Positions 16,943 to 29,982 are shown, numbered from the stretch's first letter. The stretch is DNA of 64,000 nt from Paracidovorax avenae (GCF_040892545.1 NZ_CP156079.1:2081501-2145500), one strand, 5' to 3'. Program-made: numbers and translations. Notes: a model not told the origin generated them from the letters alone.

Positions 16943-17722
16943 ATGGTCCGCCGGGCCGGACGGGTGGGCAAGGCAGGGCGGTGGGCGGCGGCAGTGACGA
17001 TGGCTGCGATGGTGGGCGCCACCAGCCCTGCCACGGCACAAGCACCCGTCGAGGCCCAGGTGCCTGCCACGCCGGCGCCGGCCGCCGGCATGGCCGACCG
17101 GGTCATCGCCTGCACGGCCTGCCACGGCCGGGAAGGGCGGGCGACCCAGCAGGGCTACTTTCCGCGCATTGCCGGCAAACCCGCGGGCTACCTGTACCAC
17201 CAGCTCCTGAACTTCCGCGACGGGCGCCGGAGCTATCCGCAGATGTCCTACCTGCTCGAGCACATGACGGACGACTATCTGCGCGAGATTGCACAACATT
17301 TCTCCGCGCTGGACCTTCCCTACGCCGCGCCGCCTCCGCCCCAGGCCCCCCCGGCGACGCTGGAGCGGGGCCGCCGGCTGGTGCGCGAGGGTGATGCCGC
17401 CCGCGGCATACCCGCCTGCGTCCAATGCCACGGCGGCGCCATGACCGGCGTGCAGCCGGCCATTCCCGCGCTCGTCGGCCTGCCGCGCGACTATCTCAAC
17501 AGCCAGATCGGCGCCTGGCAGACCGGCCAGCGCCGTTCGCAGGCGCCCGATTGCATGGCCCGCGTGGCACGGCAGCTCACCTCCGAGGACGTGAGCGCCA
17601 TCTCGGCCTGGCTCGCCGCCCAGCCGGTGGCCGGCAGCGGCAAGCCCGCGGACGCACCCGCCGGCCCGTTGCCCATGCCTTGCGGCGGCGTGGATGTGTC
17701 CGTCCGGGGGAGCACGCCATGA
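16943..17722 (+). CDS. Periplasmic diheme cytochrome c
   Basis: From ATG 16943 (GAGG upstream, signal peptide to about TATAQA) the protein has 259 residues. It has two haem-attachment sites, CTACH at 57-61 and CVQCH at 159-163, each in a cytochrome c domain, with PRIAGKPAGYLYHQLLNFRDGRR between them as in cytochrome c4-type proteins. An earlier in-frame ATG (16850) gives a less plausible signal. It acts as an electron carrier. The stop overlaps the start of the next, triheme cytochrome (ATGA), so the two are coupled and likely form one electron-transfer chain from a periplasmic dehydrogenase. No dehydrogenase gene is adjacent. Confidence 0.85.
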   Translation: MVRRAGRVGKAGRWAAAVTMAAMVGATSPATAQAPVEAQVPATPAPAAGMADRVIACTACHGREGRATQQGYFPRIAGKPAGYLYHQLLNFRDGRRSYPQMSYLLEHMTDDYLREIAQHFSALDLPYAAPPPPQAPPATLERGRRLVREGDAARGIPACVQCHGGAMTGVQPAIPALVGLPRDYLNSQIGAWQTGQRRSQAPDCMARVARQLTSEDVSAISAWLAAQPVAGSGKPADAPAGPLPMPCGGVDVSVRGSTP

Positions 17723-19041
17723 GCGGGCCGCCACCGCGTGCACGGGGCTTCTGGCGGCGCTGGCCTGCGCGCGCAGGTATGGCCTTGCTGGCCGGCCTGG
17801 CCGCCTGCGCGGTGCTCGTGGCCATGCTCAACCGCTGGGGCGAAGCCCCGCTGCCGCAGGACGACGGCCCACCCGCGCCCGCCACGCCGAAGGCCATCGC
17901 CCGGGGCGAATACCTGGCCCGGGCCGGCAACTGCATGGCCTGCCATACCGAGCCGGGCGGCGCCCCGTTCGCAGGCGGCCGCGGCATCGAGACGCCGTTC
18001 GGCACGGTCTACAGCACCAACCTCACGCCCGACCCCGACACCGGGCTGGGCCGCTGGTCGGATGCCGCCTTCTGGCGCGCCCTGCACCATGGCCGTTCGC
18101 GGGACGGGCGGCTGCTCTATCCGGCGTTCCCGTATCCCAGCTACACGCACGTGACGCGGGAGGATGCCGACGCGATCCACGCCTACCTGCGCAGCCTGCC
18201 GCCGGTGCGCCAGGCCGCGCGCCCGCACGCGCTCGGTTTTCCCTATGGCACCCAGGCCGCGCTCGCCGTGTGGCGGGCGCTGTTCTTCCGGCCGGGGGGC
18301 CTCGCTCCCGAGCCGGACAGGCCGGCCGACTGGAACCGTGGCCGCTACCTCGTGCAGGGCCTGGGTCATTGCGCGGCCTGCCACAGCCCGCGCAATGCCC
18401 TGGGCGCCACGCGCGATGCCGGTGCCCTGCGCGGCGGGCTCATCCCCGTGCAGAACTGGTATGCGCCGGCCCTGGACACGGTGCACGAGGCCGGCGTGGC
18501 CGACTGGCCCGTGGACGAGGTGGTCGCCCTGCTGCGCGACGGGACCGCACCGCGCGGCACGGTGACCGGACCGATGGCCGAGGTGGTCTTCCGCAGCACG
18601 CAGTACCTGGCCGACGCGGACCTGCGCGCCATCGCGGCCTACCTGCGTGCGCTGCCCGCGCCGGAAGGTCCCGCGCCCGCGGCATCGCCGCCGCCGTCCC
18701 GGCCCGTGATGGAGCAGGGCGGGGCGGTCTATGCCCGCCACTGCGCGCAGTGCCACGGCGATGGCGGGCAGGGCCGACCGGGGGCGTTCCCTCCACTGGC
18801 CGGCAACCGCGCGGTGCAGCTCGAATCGCCGGTGAACGTGGTGCGTACCATCCTCCAGGGCGGCTATCCTCCGGTGACGCCCGGCAATCCGCGGCCGCAC
18901 GGCATGCCGCCCTTCACGCAGGTGCTGGGCGACGACGACGTGGCCGCCGTGGCCACCTTCGTGCGCAACGCCTGGGGCAACCGGGCGCCCGGGGTGGGTA
19001 CCATCGACGTGTACCGCGCACGGGAGCGCCGGGGACGCTGA
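17719..19041 (+). CDS. Membrane-anchored triheme cytochrome c (alcohol/gluconate dehydrogenase cytochrome subunit type)
   Basis: This 440-residue protein has an N-terminal membrane anchor (~18-38) and three haem sites: CMACH at 72-76, CAACH at 218-222 and CAQCH at 342-346. The order and the surrounding text (ARGEYLARAGNCMACHT, FGTVYSTNLTPDPDTGLG) match the cytochrome subunit of membrane-bound alcohol, aldehyde and gluconate dehydrogenases, which passes electrons to ubiquinone. The start overlaps the upstream cytochrome stop by four bases. Its catalytic partner is not in the window, so which substrate feeds it is unknown. Confidence 0.88.
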   Translation: MSGPPPRARGFWRRWPARAGMALLAGLAACAVLVAMLNRWGEAPLPQDDGPPAPATPKAIARGEYLARAGNCMACHTEPGGAPFAGGRGIETPFGTVYSTNLTPDPDTGLGRWSDAAFWRALHHGRSRDGRLLYPAFPYPSYTHVTREDADAIHAYLRSLPPVRQAARPHALGFPYGTQAALAVWRALFFRPGGLAPEPDRPADWNRGRYLVQGLGHCAACHSPRNALGATRDAGALRGGLIPVQNWYAPALDTVHEAGVADWPVDEVVALLRDGTAPRGTVTGPMAEVVFRSTQYLADADLRAIAAYLRALPAPEGPAPAASPPPSRPVMEQGGAVYARHCAQCHGDGGQGRPGAFPPLAGNRAVQLESPVNVVRTILQGGYPPVTPGNPRPHGMPPFTQVLGDDDVAAVATFVRNAWGNRAPGVGTIDVYRARERRGR

Positions 19042-19107
19042 GGCGGCATCCTTCCTTCCCGCCCTCGATCCCTTGCGCCCGTTTTTCCAAGACTGTTGAA
19101 AAAATCC

Positions 19108-19512
19108 ATGCCGGACACCATTTCTCCACCAGCACCGCTTTCCGCCGGCGGCCCCCCCGCCGCCCCGGGCTGGTGGGTGGTCTGCCTGTGCGCTGCCTGG
19201 TGCGGCGTATGCCGTGAGTACGGCGCCGTTTTCGAGGCCCTGCGTGCCGCCCATCCGGATGTCCGATTCGAATGGGTGGACGTGGAGGACGAGGAGGACC
19301 TGGCCGGCGACCTCGATGTGGAAACTTTCCCCACCGTGCTCGTGGCCGACGGCACCCTTGCGCGCTTCCTCGGCCCCGTGCTGCCCCAGTCCGGCGTGCT
19401 GGCGCGCATGCTCGCCGCCCTGCAGCAGGAGGGGGCTGCGCCTCCCGTGGACGCCCAGGCCCAGGCGGTGTTCGAGCGCATCCGCCAGGCGCGTGCCGGC
19501 GCGCCAGGCTGA
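19108..19512 (+). CDS. Thioredoxin-fold protein
   Basis: From ATG 19108 the protein has 134 residues; an in-frame TTG at 19096 would add four. A Pro-rich N-terminus leads to a thioredoxin domain with the redox motif WCGVC (Cys32, Cys35) and the cis-Pro in ETFPTVLVADG. There is no signal peptide, so a cytoplasmic thiol-disulfide or regulatory role is likely. The active-site dipeptide Gly-Val differs from the Gly-Pro of housekeeping thioredoxin. It lies just before the rimP operon promoter and appears to be a separate unit. Confidence 0.8.
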   Translation: MPDTISPPAPLSAGGPPAAPGWWVVCLCAAWCGVCREYGAVFEALRAAHPDVRFEWVDVEDEEDLAGDLDVETFPTVLVADGTLARFLGPVLPQSGVLARMLAALQQEGAAPPVDAQAQAVFERIRQARAGAPG

Positions 19513-19566
19513 CGCGGCGCAGCCACATTTGTGGCGCGCCTGCAATGCAAATTGCATGCCGCCGGC

Positions 19567-19596
19567 TTGGCAAAGCCACGCGCAGCAGGCTACAAT
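19567..19596 (+). promoter_or_regulatory. Sigma-70 promoter of the rimP-nusA-infB operon
   Basis: TTGGCA (19567-19572; five of six to consensus), an 18-bp spacer and TACAAT (19591-19596; five of six). It is followed within 20 bp by a strong hairpin with a T-run. Confidence 0.7.
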
Positions 19597-19611
19597 AAGG
19601 GCTTCACGGCC

Positions 19612-19643
19612 AAACGGGCGGGTCCCCACCGCCCGTTTTTTTT
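19612..19643 (+). terminator. Attenuator-like hairpin in the rimP leader
   Basis: AAACGGGCGG (19612-19621) pairs perfectly with CCGCCCGTTT (19629-19638) around a 7-base loop, followed by a T-run to 19643. It lies between the promoter and rimP, about 15 nt after the -10 box, so transcripts must read through it. Conditional termination of the operon leader is likely. Confidence 0.7.
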
Positions 19644-19735
19644 GGCCGTTCGCTTTCTTCGAGCTCGAAGCTGTCGGGGAGATTCCTCGGCGGTTATCGG
19701 GTTTTTTGCACTTCTGGAACAGAACTGAACGACAC

Positions 19736-20344
19736 GTGGCATTGCAGCAGATCGTCGAACAAACCGTCGCGGGCCTGGGTTACGACCTGGTGGAGATCGA
19801 ACGCTCCGCCGGCGGACTGCTGCGCATCACCATCGATCTGCCCTGGCAGCCGCCCGTGGAAGGCGCCGCCTCCGATGCCGCCGCTCCGGCCGGCCCCGAG
19901 GCTTTCGTGACGGTCGAGGACTGCGAGAAGGTCACGCGCCAGCTGCAATTCGCGCTGGAGGTCGATGGCGTGGACTACAAGCGCCTGGAGGTCTCCTCGC
20001 CGGGCATCGACCGCCCGCTGCGCCATGAACAGGATTTCCAGCGCTTCGCCGGCGAGGTGATCGACATCACGCTCAAGGCTCCCATCGGCGATGCCGCCGC
20101 AGGCCAGGTCAACGCCAACCGCAAGAAATTCCGCGGCACGCTCGAGCGCACCGAGGCCGGAGGCTGGCAGATCGTCTGGAGCGACGAGCCTCCCCCGAAG
20201 CCGGGCCAGAAGGTCAGCAAGAAGCGGGTGCCCGCGCCGCTGCAGGCCCTGGGCTTCACGCTCGACGAGCTGCGCGATGCCCGGCTGGCGCCGATCGTGG
20301 ATTTCAAGGGGCGCGGGCCGAAAGGCGGGCCGGCCCCGGACTGA
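19736..20344 (+). CDS. rimP: Ribosome maturation factor RimP
   Basis: This 202-residue protein starts with GTG at 19736; the text that follows (ALQQIVEQTVAGLGYDLVEIE) is the conserved RimP N-terminus, so the long open frame upstream is not coding. RimP assists 30S subunit maturation. SSPGIDRPLRHEQDFQRFAGE near residues 85-105 is the family's signature. The protein is longer than the usual ~150 residues because of a Pro/Ala-rich insertion at ~40-60 and a basic, Pro-rich C-terminal region. It is the first gene of the rimP-nusA-infB-rbfA-truB-typA series. Confidence 0.93.
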   Translation: MALQQIVEQTVAGLGYDLVEIERSAGGLLRITIDLPWQPPVEGAASDAAAPAGPEAFVTVEDCEKVTRQLQFALEVDGVDYKRLEVSSPGIDRPLRHEQDFQRFAGEVIDITLKAPIGDAAAGQVNANRKKFRGTLERTEAGGWQIVWSDEPPPKPGQKVSKKRVPAPLQALGFTLDELRDARLAPIVDFKGRGPKGGPAPD

Positions 20345-20425
20345 ATCGGGCCGCAGCGGATTCGAAGCAAGGGCCGCCGCGCAGGGCGCGGGCCTTCAAG
20401 GGATTGAAAAATAGGAGAGTCGTCG

Positions 20426-21910
20426 ATGAATCGCGAACTGTTGATGTTGGTTGAAGCCATTTCGCGCGAGAAGAACGTGGAGCGCGACGTGGTGTTCGGC
20501 GCCGTGGAACTGGCGCTGGCCCAGGCCACCAAGAAGCTCTACCCGGGCGAAGTGGACATCCGCGTGGCGATCGACCGCGACAGCGGCAACTACGAGACTT
20601 TCCGCCGCTGGCTCGTCGTGCCCGACGACGCCGGCCTGCAGAACCCGGACGCCGAGGAACTGCTGATGGACGCGCAGGAGCGCATCGCCGACATCGAGGT
20701 CGGCGAGTACATCGAGGAAGGCATCGAGTCGGTGCCCATCGGCCGCATCGGCGCCATGGCCGCCAAGCAGGTCATCCTGCAGAAGATCCGCGACGCCGAA
20801 CGCGAGATGCTGCTCAACGACTTCATGTCGCGCGGCGAGAAGATCTTCACCGGCACCGTCAAGCGCATGGACAAGGGCGACATCATCGTCGAGTCCGGCC
20901 GCGTCGAAGGCCGCCTGCGCCGCAGCGAGATGATCCCCAAGGAAAACCTGCGCAACGGCGACCGCGTGCGGGCGATGATCATGGAGGTGGACCTCACGCT
21001 GCGTGGCGCGCCCATCATCCTCTCGCGCTCCGCGCCCGAGTTCATGATCGAGCTGTTCCGCAACGAGGTGCCCGAGATCGAGCAGGGCCTGCTGGAGATC
21101 AAGAGCTGCGCCCGCGACCCGGGCAGCCGCGCCAAGATCGCCGTGCTGTCGCACGACAAGCGCGTGGACCCCATCGGCACCTGCGTCGGCGTGCGCGGCA
21201 CGCGCGTCAATGCCGTGACCAACGAACTGGCCGGCGAACGCGTGGACATCGTGCTCTGGTCCGAGGATCCGGCGCAGTTCGTGATCGGCGCGCTGGCACC
21301 GGCCAACGTGTCCTCCATCGTGGTCGATGAGGAAAAGCACGCCATGGACGTGGTGGTGGACGAGGAGAACCTCGCGATCGCCATCGGCCGCGGCGGCCAG
21401 AACGTGCGCCTCGCTTCCGACCTGACGGGCTGGAAGATCAACATCATGGACGCGGCCGAGTCCGCCCAGAAGCAGGCCGACGAGACCGACGCGTCCCGCC
21501 GCCTGTTCATGGAAAAGCTCGACGTGGACGAGGAAATCGCCAACATCCTCATCGAGGAAGGCTTCGCCAGCCTCGAGGAAGTGGCCTACGTGCCGCTGCA
21601 GGAGATGCTCGAGATCGAGAGCTTCGACGAGGACACGGTGAACGAACTGCGCGCCCGCGCCAAGGATGCCCTCCTGACCATGGAGATCGCCCGCGAGGAA
21701 AGCGTGGAAGGTGTCTCGCAGAACCTGCGGGACCTGGACGGGATGACGTCCGAGCTCATCGGCAAGCTGGCCGAGGGCGGCGTCCACACCCGTGATGATC
21801 TGGCCGACCTGGCCATCGACGAACTGACCGCCCTGACCGGCCAGTCTGAGGAAGAAGCCAAGGCCTTGATCATGAAGGCGCGCGAACACTGGTTCGCGGG
21901 GCAAGAGTAA
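20426..21910 (+). CDS. nusA: Transcription termination/antitermination factor NusA
   Basis: This 494-residue protein has the full NusA layout: N-terminal RNA-polymerase-binding domain (1-~130, starting [21 protein letters not shown]), S1 domain (~135-200, [18 protein letters not shown]), two KH domains (~230-345, including [18 protein letters not shown]) and two acidic C-terminal repeats (~365-490). NusA controls pausing, termination and antitermination. It follows rimP by 81 bp with AGGAGA before its ATG. NusA often autoregulates this operon; the leader hairpin upstream of rimP is a plausible site. Confidence 0.97.
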   Translation: MNRELLMLVEAISREKNVERDVVFGAVELALAQATKKLYPGEVDIRVAIDRDSGNYETFRRWLVVPDDAGLQNPDAEELLMDAQERIADIEVGEYIEEGIESVPIGRIGAMAAKQVILQKIRDAEREMLLNDFMSRGEKIFTGTVKRMDKGDIIVESGRVEGRLRRSEMIPKENLRNGDRVRAMIMEVDLTLRGAPIILSRSAPEFMIELFRNEVPEIEQGLLEIKSCARDPGSRAKIAVLSHDKRVDPIGTCVGVRGTRVNAVTNELAGERVDIVLWSEDPAQFVIGALAPANVSSIVVDEEKHAMDVVVDEENLAIAIGRGGQNVRLASDLTGWKINIMDAAESAQKQADETDASRRLFMEKLDVDEEIANILIEEGFASLEEVAYVPLQEMLEIESFDEDTVNELRARAKDALLTMEIAREESVEGVSQNLRDLDGMTSELIGKLAEGGVHTRDDLADLAIDELTALTGQSEEEAKALIMKAREHWFAGQE

Positions 21911-21934
21911 GGTCAGGGGAGGTACGAACCGAAT

Positions 21935-24766
<2,832 letters not shown>

Positions 24767-24768
24767 TG

Positions 24769-24920
24769 CACCCCCTGAGTCGCTTCGCGCCTTCCCCCTC
24801 CAGGGGGACGACGCCGGTGGCCTGGCAAAGCCAGTTCCACGGCGTCCGCTGGCATGGCCTGCTCCGCGGCCCCTCGAGGGTTGGGGGCGGGGTGCTGGCG
24901 GGGTGCGATGATTCTGCGGA
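24769..24920 (+). repeat. Dispersed intergenic GC-rich repeat, copy 1
   Basis: The 167-bp gap between infB and rbfA contains a palindrome-rich element. It begins ACCCCCTGAGTCGCTTCGCG, continues CCTTCCCCCT, and after a short arm has GGGGGACGACGCCGGTGG. The same blocks, in the same order, occur after guaB at 38541-38655. CCCCCTCCAGGGGG can form a small hairpin. Both copies start within a few bases of a stop codon. Such elements are familiar from Comamonadaceae genomes, but their function is unknown. Confidence 0.65.
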
Positions 24921-24933
24921 GTTCTGAGAACCT

Positions 24934-25311
24934 ATGGCAGCCAAGAAATCCTCCACGCCCAACCGCGGCTTCAAGGTCGCGGACCAGATCCAGCGCGATC
25001 TGACCGAGCTGATCCGCGAGTTGAAGGACCCGCGCATCGGCATGGTCACGCTGCAGGCCGTGGAAGTGACGCCCGATTACGCGCACGCCAAGGTGTTCTT
25101 CAGCGTGCTCGTGGGCGACGCCGACGCGACGCAGGATGCGCTGAACCAGGCTGCGGGGTTCCTCCGCAACGGCCTGTTCAAGCGCCTGCACATCCATACC
25201 GTGCCGACGCTGCACTTCATGTTCGACCGCACCACCGAGCGCGCTTCGGACATGAACGCACTGATCGCGCGCGCCGTGGCTTCCCGTTCCAAAGACGACG
25301 ACGAAGCATGA
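24934..25311 (+). CDS. rbfA: Ribosome-binding factor A
   Basis: This 125-residue protein has the single KH-like RbfA domain: [26 protein letters not shown] near the start, [15 protein letters not shown] in the middle and [14 protein letters not shown] near residues 90-103. RbfA binds 16S rRNA helix 1 during late 30S assembly and cold adaptation. Its stop overlaps the truB start (ATGA). Confidence 0.96.
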   Translation: MAAKKSSTPNRGFKVADQIQRDLTELIRELKDPRIGMVTLQAVEVTPDYAHAKVFFSVLVGDADATQDALNQAAGFLRNGLFKRLHIHTVPTLHFMFDRTTERASDMNALIARAVASRSKDDDEA

Positions 25312-26303
25312 CCGCACGCGCTCCCCGCATCCGGGTGCAGCGGCGCCCGGTGCACGGAGTGCTGCTGCTCGACAAGCCCCTGGGCCTTTCCAGCAACGAC
25401 GCGTTGCAGAAGGCCAAGTGGCTGCTGCGCGCTGAAAAAGCCGGGCATACGGGCACCCTCGATCCACTCGCCAGCGGCGTGCTGCCGCTGTGCTTCGGCG
25501 CGGCCACCAAGTTCAGCCAGCTGCAGCTCGACGCGCCCAAGACCTACGAGGCCGTGGCCCGGCTGGGCGTGACCACCACCACCGGCGATGCCGAGGGGGA
25601 GGTCACCGGGCGCCGCGAGGTGGACCCGGCGCAGCTTGCTCCCGAGCGTCTGGCGGCCGTGCAGCGGCAGTTCACCGGCCCGATCCGCCAGGTGCCGCCG
25701 ATGCACAGCGCCCTCAAGAAGGACGGCAAGGCGCTCTACGAATACGCCCGCGCAGGCATCGCCGTCGAGCGCGAGGCGCGCGACGTGGTCATCCATGCGC
25801 TGGAGCTGTCGCTGGCCGAAGACCAGGGCGTACCCGCCGTGCGCATGGTCGTGACCTGCAGCAAGGGCACCTACATCCGTACGCTGGGCGAGGACGTGGG
25901 CGCCGCACTGGGCTGCGGTGCGCACCTCACCTTCCTGCGCCGCATCGATACGGGCGGGCTGGGCGTGGAACGCTGCGTCACGCTCGCCGCGCTCGAAGCC
26001 ATGGACGAGGCCGGGCGGATGGCCTGCGTGCAGCCGGTGGAAACGCTGCTCGCGGGGCATGCGGCTGTCACGCTGGACCATGACAATACGGCGCGATTCC
26101 TCTCCGGCATGCGCCGCCGCGGCCCCTGGCCCGACGCAGCCGCCGTGGCCGTGTTCGGCCACGATCCCCGCGCCCTGCTGGGCGTCGGCCGGGTGGCGGC
26201 CGGCGAACTCATCCCCGAGCGTCTCCTGAGCCCCCAGGAGATCGCACAGATTCTGGAAAGCACGCCGCGGGCAGAGCGCGGCACATTGGAACCCACTCTA
26301 TGA
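25308..26303 (+). CDS. truB: tRNA pseudouridine(55) synthase TruB
   Basis: This 331-residue protein has the TruB core with the catalytic loop [12 protein letters not shown] at 49-60 (nucleophile Asp52), the early [15 protein letters not shown] motif, and [20 protein letters not shown]. It makes pseudouridine 55 in the T arm of tRNAs and also acts as an RNA chaperone. A C-terminal PUA-like region completes the protein. It overlaps rbfA upstream and typA downstream by four bases each, so translation is coupled. Confidence 0.96.
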   Translation: MTARAPRIRVQRRPVHGVLLLDKPLGLSSNDALQKAKWLLRAEKAGHTGTLDPLASGVLPLCFGAATKFSQLQLDAPKTYEAVARLGVTTTTGDAEGEVTGRREVDPAQLAPERLAAVQRQFTGPIRQVPPMHSALKKDGKALYEYARAGIAVEREARDVVIHALELSLAEDQGVPAVRMVVTCSKGTYIRTLGEDVGAALGCGAHLTFLRRIDTGGLGVERCVTLAALEAMDEAGRMACVQPVETLLAGHAAVTLDHDNTARFLSGMRRRGPWPDAAAVAVFGHDPRALLGVGRVAAGELIPERLLSPQEIAQILESTPRAERGTLEPTL

Positions 26304-28126
26304 GCAAACAAATCCGCAACATCGCCATCATCGCGCACGTTGACCATGGCAAGACCACCATGGTGGACCAGCTGCTGCGCCAGTCCGGCACCTTCGCCGA
26401 CCACGAGAAGGTCGTCGATACCGTGATGGACAACAACGCGATCGAAAAAGAGCGTGGCATCACCATCCTGGCCAAGAACTGCGCCGTGAGCTGGGAAGGC
26501 ACGCACATCAACATCGTGGACACCCCGGGCCACGCGGACTTCGGCGGCGAAGTGGAGCGTGCCCTCTCGATGGTGGACAGCGTGGTGCTGCTGATCGACG
26601 CGCAGGAAGGCCCCATGCCCCAGACGCGCTTCGTGACCAAGAAGGCCCTGGCCCTTGGCCTGCGCCCCATCCTGGTGGTGAACAAGGTGGACAAGCCGGG
26701 CGCCAACCCCGACAAGGTCGTGAACGCCGCGTTCGACCTGTTCGACAAGCTGGGCGCCACCGACGAGCAGCTCGACTTCCCCGTGGTGTACGCCTCGGGC
26801 ATCAACGGCTGGTCGTCGCTGGAAGAGGGCGCTCCGGGCGAGCAGTGGGGCCCCGACATGTCGGCCCTGTTCAACACCATCCTGAAGCACGTGCCCCCGA
26901 ACTCGGGTGACCCGGCCGCCCCGCTGCAGCTGCAGATCTCGGCGCTGGACTTCTCCACCTTCGTGGGCCGCATCGGCGTGGGCCGCATCAGCCAGGGCAC
27001 GCTCAAGCCCGGCCAGGACGTGCTGGTCATGGAAGGCCCCGACGGCAAGAGCATCAAGGGCCGCGTGAACCAGGTGCTGACCTTCCAGGGCCTGGACCGC
27101 ATGCAGACCCCGCTGGCCGGCCCCGGCGACATCGTGCTGATCAACGGCATCGAGGACATCGGCATCGGCGTGACCGTGACCGACCCGGCCAATCCCGCGC
27201 CGCTGCCCATGCTGAAGGTGGACGAGCCCACGCTGACCATGAACTTCTGCGTGAACACCTCGCCGCTGGCAGGCCGCGAAGGCAAGTTCGTGACGAGCCG
27301 CCAGCTCTGGGACCGCCTGCAGAAGGAACTGCAGCACAACGTGGCGCTGCGCGTGAAGGAAACCGACGAGGAAGGAATCTTCGAAGTGATGGGCCGGGGC
27401 GAACTGCACCTGACCATCCTGCTGGAGAACATGCGCCGCGAAGGCTACGAGCTGGCCGTCTCCAAGCCGCGCGTGGTGTTCAAGGACATCGACGGCGTGA
27501 AGCACGAGCCGATCGAACTGGTGACGGCCGACATCGAGGAAGGCCACCAGGGCGGCGTGATGCAGGCCCTCGGCGAGCGCAAGGGCGAGCTGGTCAACAT
27601 GGAGTCGGACGGCCGCGGCCGCGTGCGCCTGGAATACCGCATTCCGGCGCGGGGCCTGATCGGCTTCACCAACGAGTTCCTGAACCTGACCCGCGGTTCG
27701 GGCCTGATCTCCAACATCTTCGATAGCTACGAGCCGCACAAGGGCGACATCGGCGGCCGCAAGAACGGCGTGCTGATCTCCATGGACGACGGTGAAATCT
27801 TCACCTACGCTCTGGGCAAGCTGGACGACCGCGGCCGCATGTTCGTGAAGGCGAACGATCCGGTGTACGAAGGCATGATCGTCGGCATCCACAGCCGCGA
27901 CAACGACCTCGTCGTGAACGCCACGCGCACCAAGCAGCTGACCAACTTCCGTGTCTCCGGCAAGGAAGATGCGATCAAGATCACGCCCCCGATCGACCTG
28001 ACGCTGGAATACGGCGTGGAGTTCATCGAGGACGACGAGCTGGTCGAGATCACGCCCAAGAGCATCCGCCTGCGCAAGCGCCACCTGACGGAAAACGAGC
28101 GCAAGCGCGCTGCCCGCGGCATGTGA
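26300..28126 (+). CDS. typA: Ribosome-associated GTPase TypA/BipA
   Basis: This 608-residue protein is full length. The P-loop is AHVDHGKTT at 12-20, the switch I text is EKERGITILAKN, G3 is DTPGHADF and G4 is NKVDKPGA. Domains II, III and V and the BipA-specific C-terminal domain follow, ending in KRAARGM. TypA is a 50S-associated translational GTPase needed for growth at low temperature and under stress. Its start overlaps the truB stop (ATGA), extending the rimP operon to six genes. Confidence 0.97.
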   Translation: MSKQIRNIAIIAHVDHGKTTMVDQLLRQSGTFADHEKVVDTVMDNNAIEKERGITILAKNCAVSWEGTHINIVDTPGHADFGGEVERALSMVDSVVLLIDAQEGPMPQTRFVTKKALALGLRPILVVNKVDKPGANPDKVVNAAFDLFDKLGATDEQLDFPVVYASGINGWSSLEEGAPGEQWGPDMSALFNTILKHVPPNSGDPAAPLQLQISALDFSTFVGRIGVGRISQGTLKPGQDVLVMEGPDGKSIKGRVNQVLTFQGLDRMQTPLAGPGDIVLINGIEDIGIGVTVTDPANPAPLPMLKVDEPTLTMNFCVNTSPLAGREGKFVTSRQLWDRLQKELQHNVALRVKETDEEGIFEVMGRGELHLTILLENMRREGYELAVSKPRVVFKDIDGVKHEPIELVTADIEEGHQGGVMQALGERKGELVNMESDGRGRVRLEYRIPARGLIGFTNEFLNLTRGSGLISNIFDSYEPHKGDIGGRKNGVLISMDDGEIFTYALGKLDDRGRMFVKANDPVYEGMIVGIHSRDNDLVVNATRTKQLTNFRVSGKEDAIKITPPIDLTLEYGVEFIEDDELVEITPKSIRLRKRHLTENERKRAARGM

Positions 28127-28146
28127 TCGGGGCCCCGGTCGGGGCC

Positions 28147-29739
28147 TCAGGCGCCCGTGGGCGGCGATGCCGCGCCGGCAGCGGCCGGATCGGCGCTGTC
28201 GGCGCGGCGCACGTCCACGCGGGCGATGCGCCGCCCCTGCACGGCCACCACTTCGAAGCGCAGGCCGTGCAGCACCGTGGCGCGGCCGGGCAGGGGCAGC
28301 TCCCCGAAAGTCTCCAGCAGCAGCCCGGCCAGCGTGCTGGCATCGTGCGCGCTGTGCGCGAGCCGCTCCACCCGTACCGCGCGCGCGAGCGTGTGCAGGT
28401 CCACCAGGCCGTCCGCCAGCCAGTGGTCCGGTCCCACGGGCTGTACCAGCAGGTCTTCGCCCGCGTCGGGGAATTCGCCGGCTATGGCCTCCAGCACGTC
28501 CATGGGCGTGACCAGGCCGAGGATGGTGCCGTATTCATCGCTGACCAGGGCCAGGTGGTTGCGCGAGCGGCGCAGGTTCTCCATCAGCCGCAGGATGCTC
28601 ACCGTTTCCGGCACGATCAGCGGCGGCTGCAGGCTCCGCTGCCGGTCGATGGTGCCGTGCGCGATCAGGTCGGCCATGAGGTCCTTGGCGCGGCCCACGC
28701 CGATCACCGCGTCCAGTCCACCCCGGTCGCAGACCGGGAACAGCCCGTGCGGCTGCGCCTGCAGCTGCCGGTAGAGCGATGGCTTGTCCTGGCTGATGTC
28801 GATCCAGTCCACATCCGCGCGCGGGGTCATGATGGAGGGCACGGAGCGTTCGGCCAGCGAGAGCACGCCCCGCACCATGCTGCGCTCCTCCTGGCGGAAA
28901 GCGCCCCTGAGCGCTGCTTCCGCACTGGCGGCGGCCGAATTGCCGCCGGATGCGCCCGCATCCTGTCCGCCCAGCAGGCGCAGCACCGTGCGTGCCGTGC
29001 GCTCGCGCAGTGGCAACCGCGCGGCATGGCGCGCGATATTGCGCAGCCGCCACTGGTTGAAGAACTCGATGAGGATGGAAAAGCCGATCGCCGCGTACAG
29101 GTAGCCCTTGGGCAGGTGGAAGCCCATGCCCTCCGACACCAGGCTGAGCCCGATCATGAGCAGGAAGCTCAGGCACAGCACCACCACCGTGGGATGGCGG
29201 TTGACGAAGGCCGTGAGCGCCCGGGAGGCCACCATCATGATCCCCATGGCGATCACCACGGCGGCCATCATCACCGGCAGGTGCTGCACCATGCCCACCG
29301 CGGTGATGATCGAGTCGAGCGAGAACACCGCGTCCAGCGCCACGATCTGCACCAGCACGACCCCGAAGGCCGCGTGTTCCCGACGCTCCGGCCCGGCCGC
29401 ATCCACGCCTTCCAGGCGCTCGTGCAGTTCGGTCGTGGCTTTCCACAGCAGGAAGATGCCGCCGGCCAGCAGGATGATGTCCCGCCACGACAGCGACAGC
29501 CAGCCCCATTCGAGAACCGGCGTGGTGAGGCGCACCAGGTGCGCGATGGCGGCCAGCAGGCACAGCCGCAGCACGAGTGCGAGGGACAGGCCGACCAGCC
29601 GGGCGCGGTCGCGCTGGTCCGGCGGCAGCTTGTCGGCCAGGATGGCGATGAAGACGAGGTTGTCGATGCCGAGGACGATCTCCAGCACCACCAGCGTCGC
29701 CAGGCCCGCCCAGGCCGAAGGGTCGCTCAGCCATTCCAC
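28147..29739 (-). CDS. TerC-family membrane protein with CBS pair and CorC/HlyC domain (YegH/YoaE type)
   Basis: This 530-residue protein starts with GTG at 29739 (AGGGAGA upstream), giving [21 protein letters not shown], the conserved start of the YegH/YoaE family. Residues 1-~245 are a TerC-type integral membrane domain with the acidic metal-binding helices GIDNLVF and DSIITAV. A CBS-domain pair (~300-430) and a C-terminal CorC_HlyC domain (~440-520) follow. TerC homologues export metal ions, manganese in studied cases; the substrate here is not known. It is convergent with typA, 20 bp away. Confidence 0.88.
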   Translation of the reverse strand: MEWLSDPSAWAGLATLVVLEIVLGIDNLVFIAILADKLPPDQRDRARLVGLSLALVLRLCLLAAIAHLVRLTTPVLEWGWLSLSWRDIILLAGGIFLLWKATTELHERLEGVDAAGPERREHAAFGVVLVQIVALDAVFSLDSIITAVGMVQHLPVMMAAVVIAMGIMMVASRALTAFVNRHPTVVVLCLSFLLMIGLSLVSEGMGFHLPKGYLYAAIGFSILIEFFNQWRLRNIARHAARLPLRERTARTVLRLLGGQDAGASGGNSAAASAEAALRGAFRQEERSMVRGVLSLAERSVPSIMTPRADVDWIDISQDKPSLYRQLQAQPHGLFPVCDRGGLDAVIGVGRAKDLMADLIAHGTIDRQRSLQPPLIVPETVSILRLMENLRRSRNHLALVSDEYGTILGLVTPMDVLEAIAGEFPDAGEDLLVQPVGPDHWLADGLVDLHTLARAVRVERLAHSAHDASTLAGLLLETFGELPLPGRATVLHGLRFEVVAVQGRRIARVDVRRADSADPAAAGAASPPTGA

Positions 29740-29982
29740 GGCAGGTCTCCCTGCGGGCAGGTGCGCTGCGCCGCCTGGACCGCCACGCAGCAGCGCTCAG
29801 AGGCGCGCGGCATGCGGGGCGGCGTGATGGAAGGGGAGGGCCGAGGTGCCGCGGCGGGATGGGGCATGCCGGAACATTCTAGGCAGCGCTCCAGGCAGGT
29901 CCTGTAGGAGACCGGGCACACCGCTCGGCGTGCGGCACAATTTCCGGCACGTTCCAACACAGGATTCCAAGGAGACTATCGA

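Noticed and set aside
14649..17045. A 798-codon minus-strand frame opposite the hydrolase lipoprotein
   Set aside because: It has no recognisable domain. The plus strand carries a signal peptide, lipobox and nucleophile elbow in one frame.
19214..19735. A long N-terminal extension of RimP
   Set aside because: This stretch contains the thioredoxin gene in another frame, the promoter and the terminator-like hairpin. RimP homology begins at GTG 19736.
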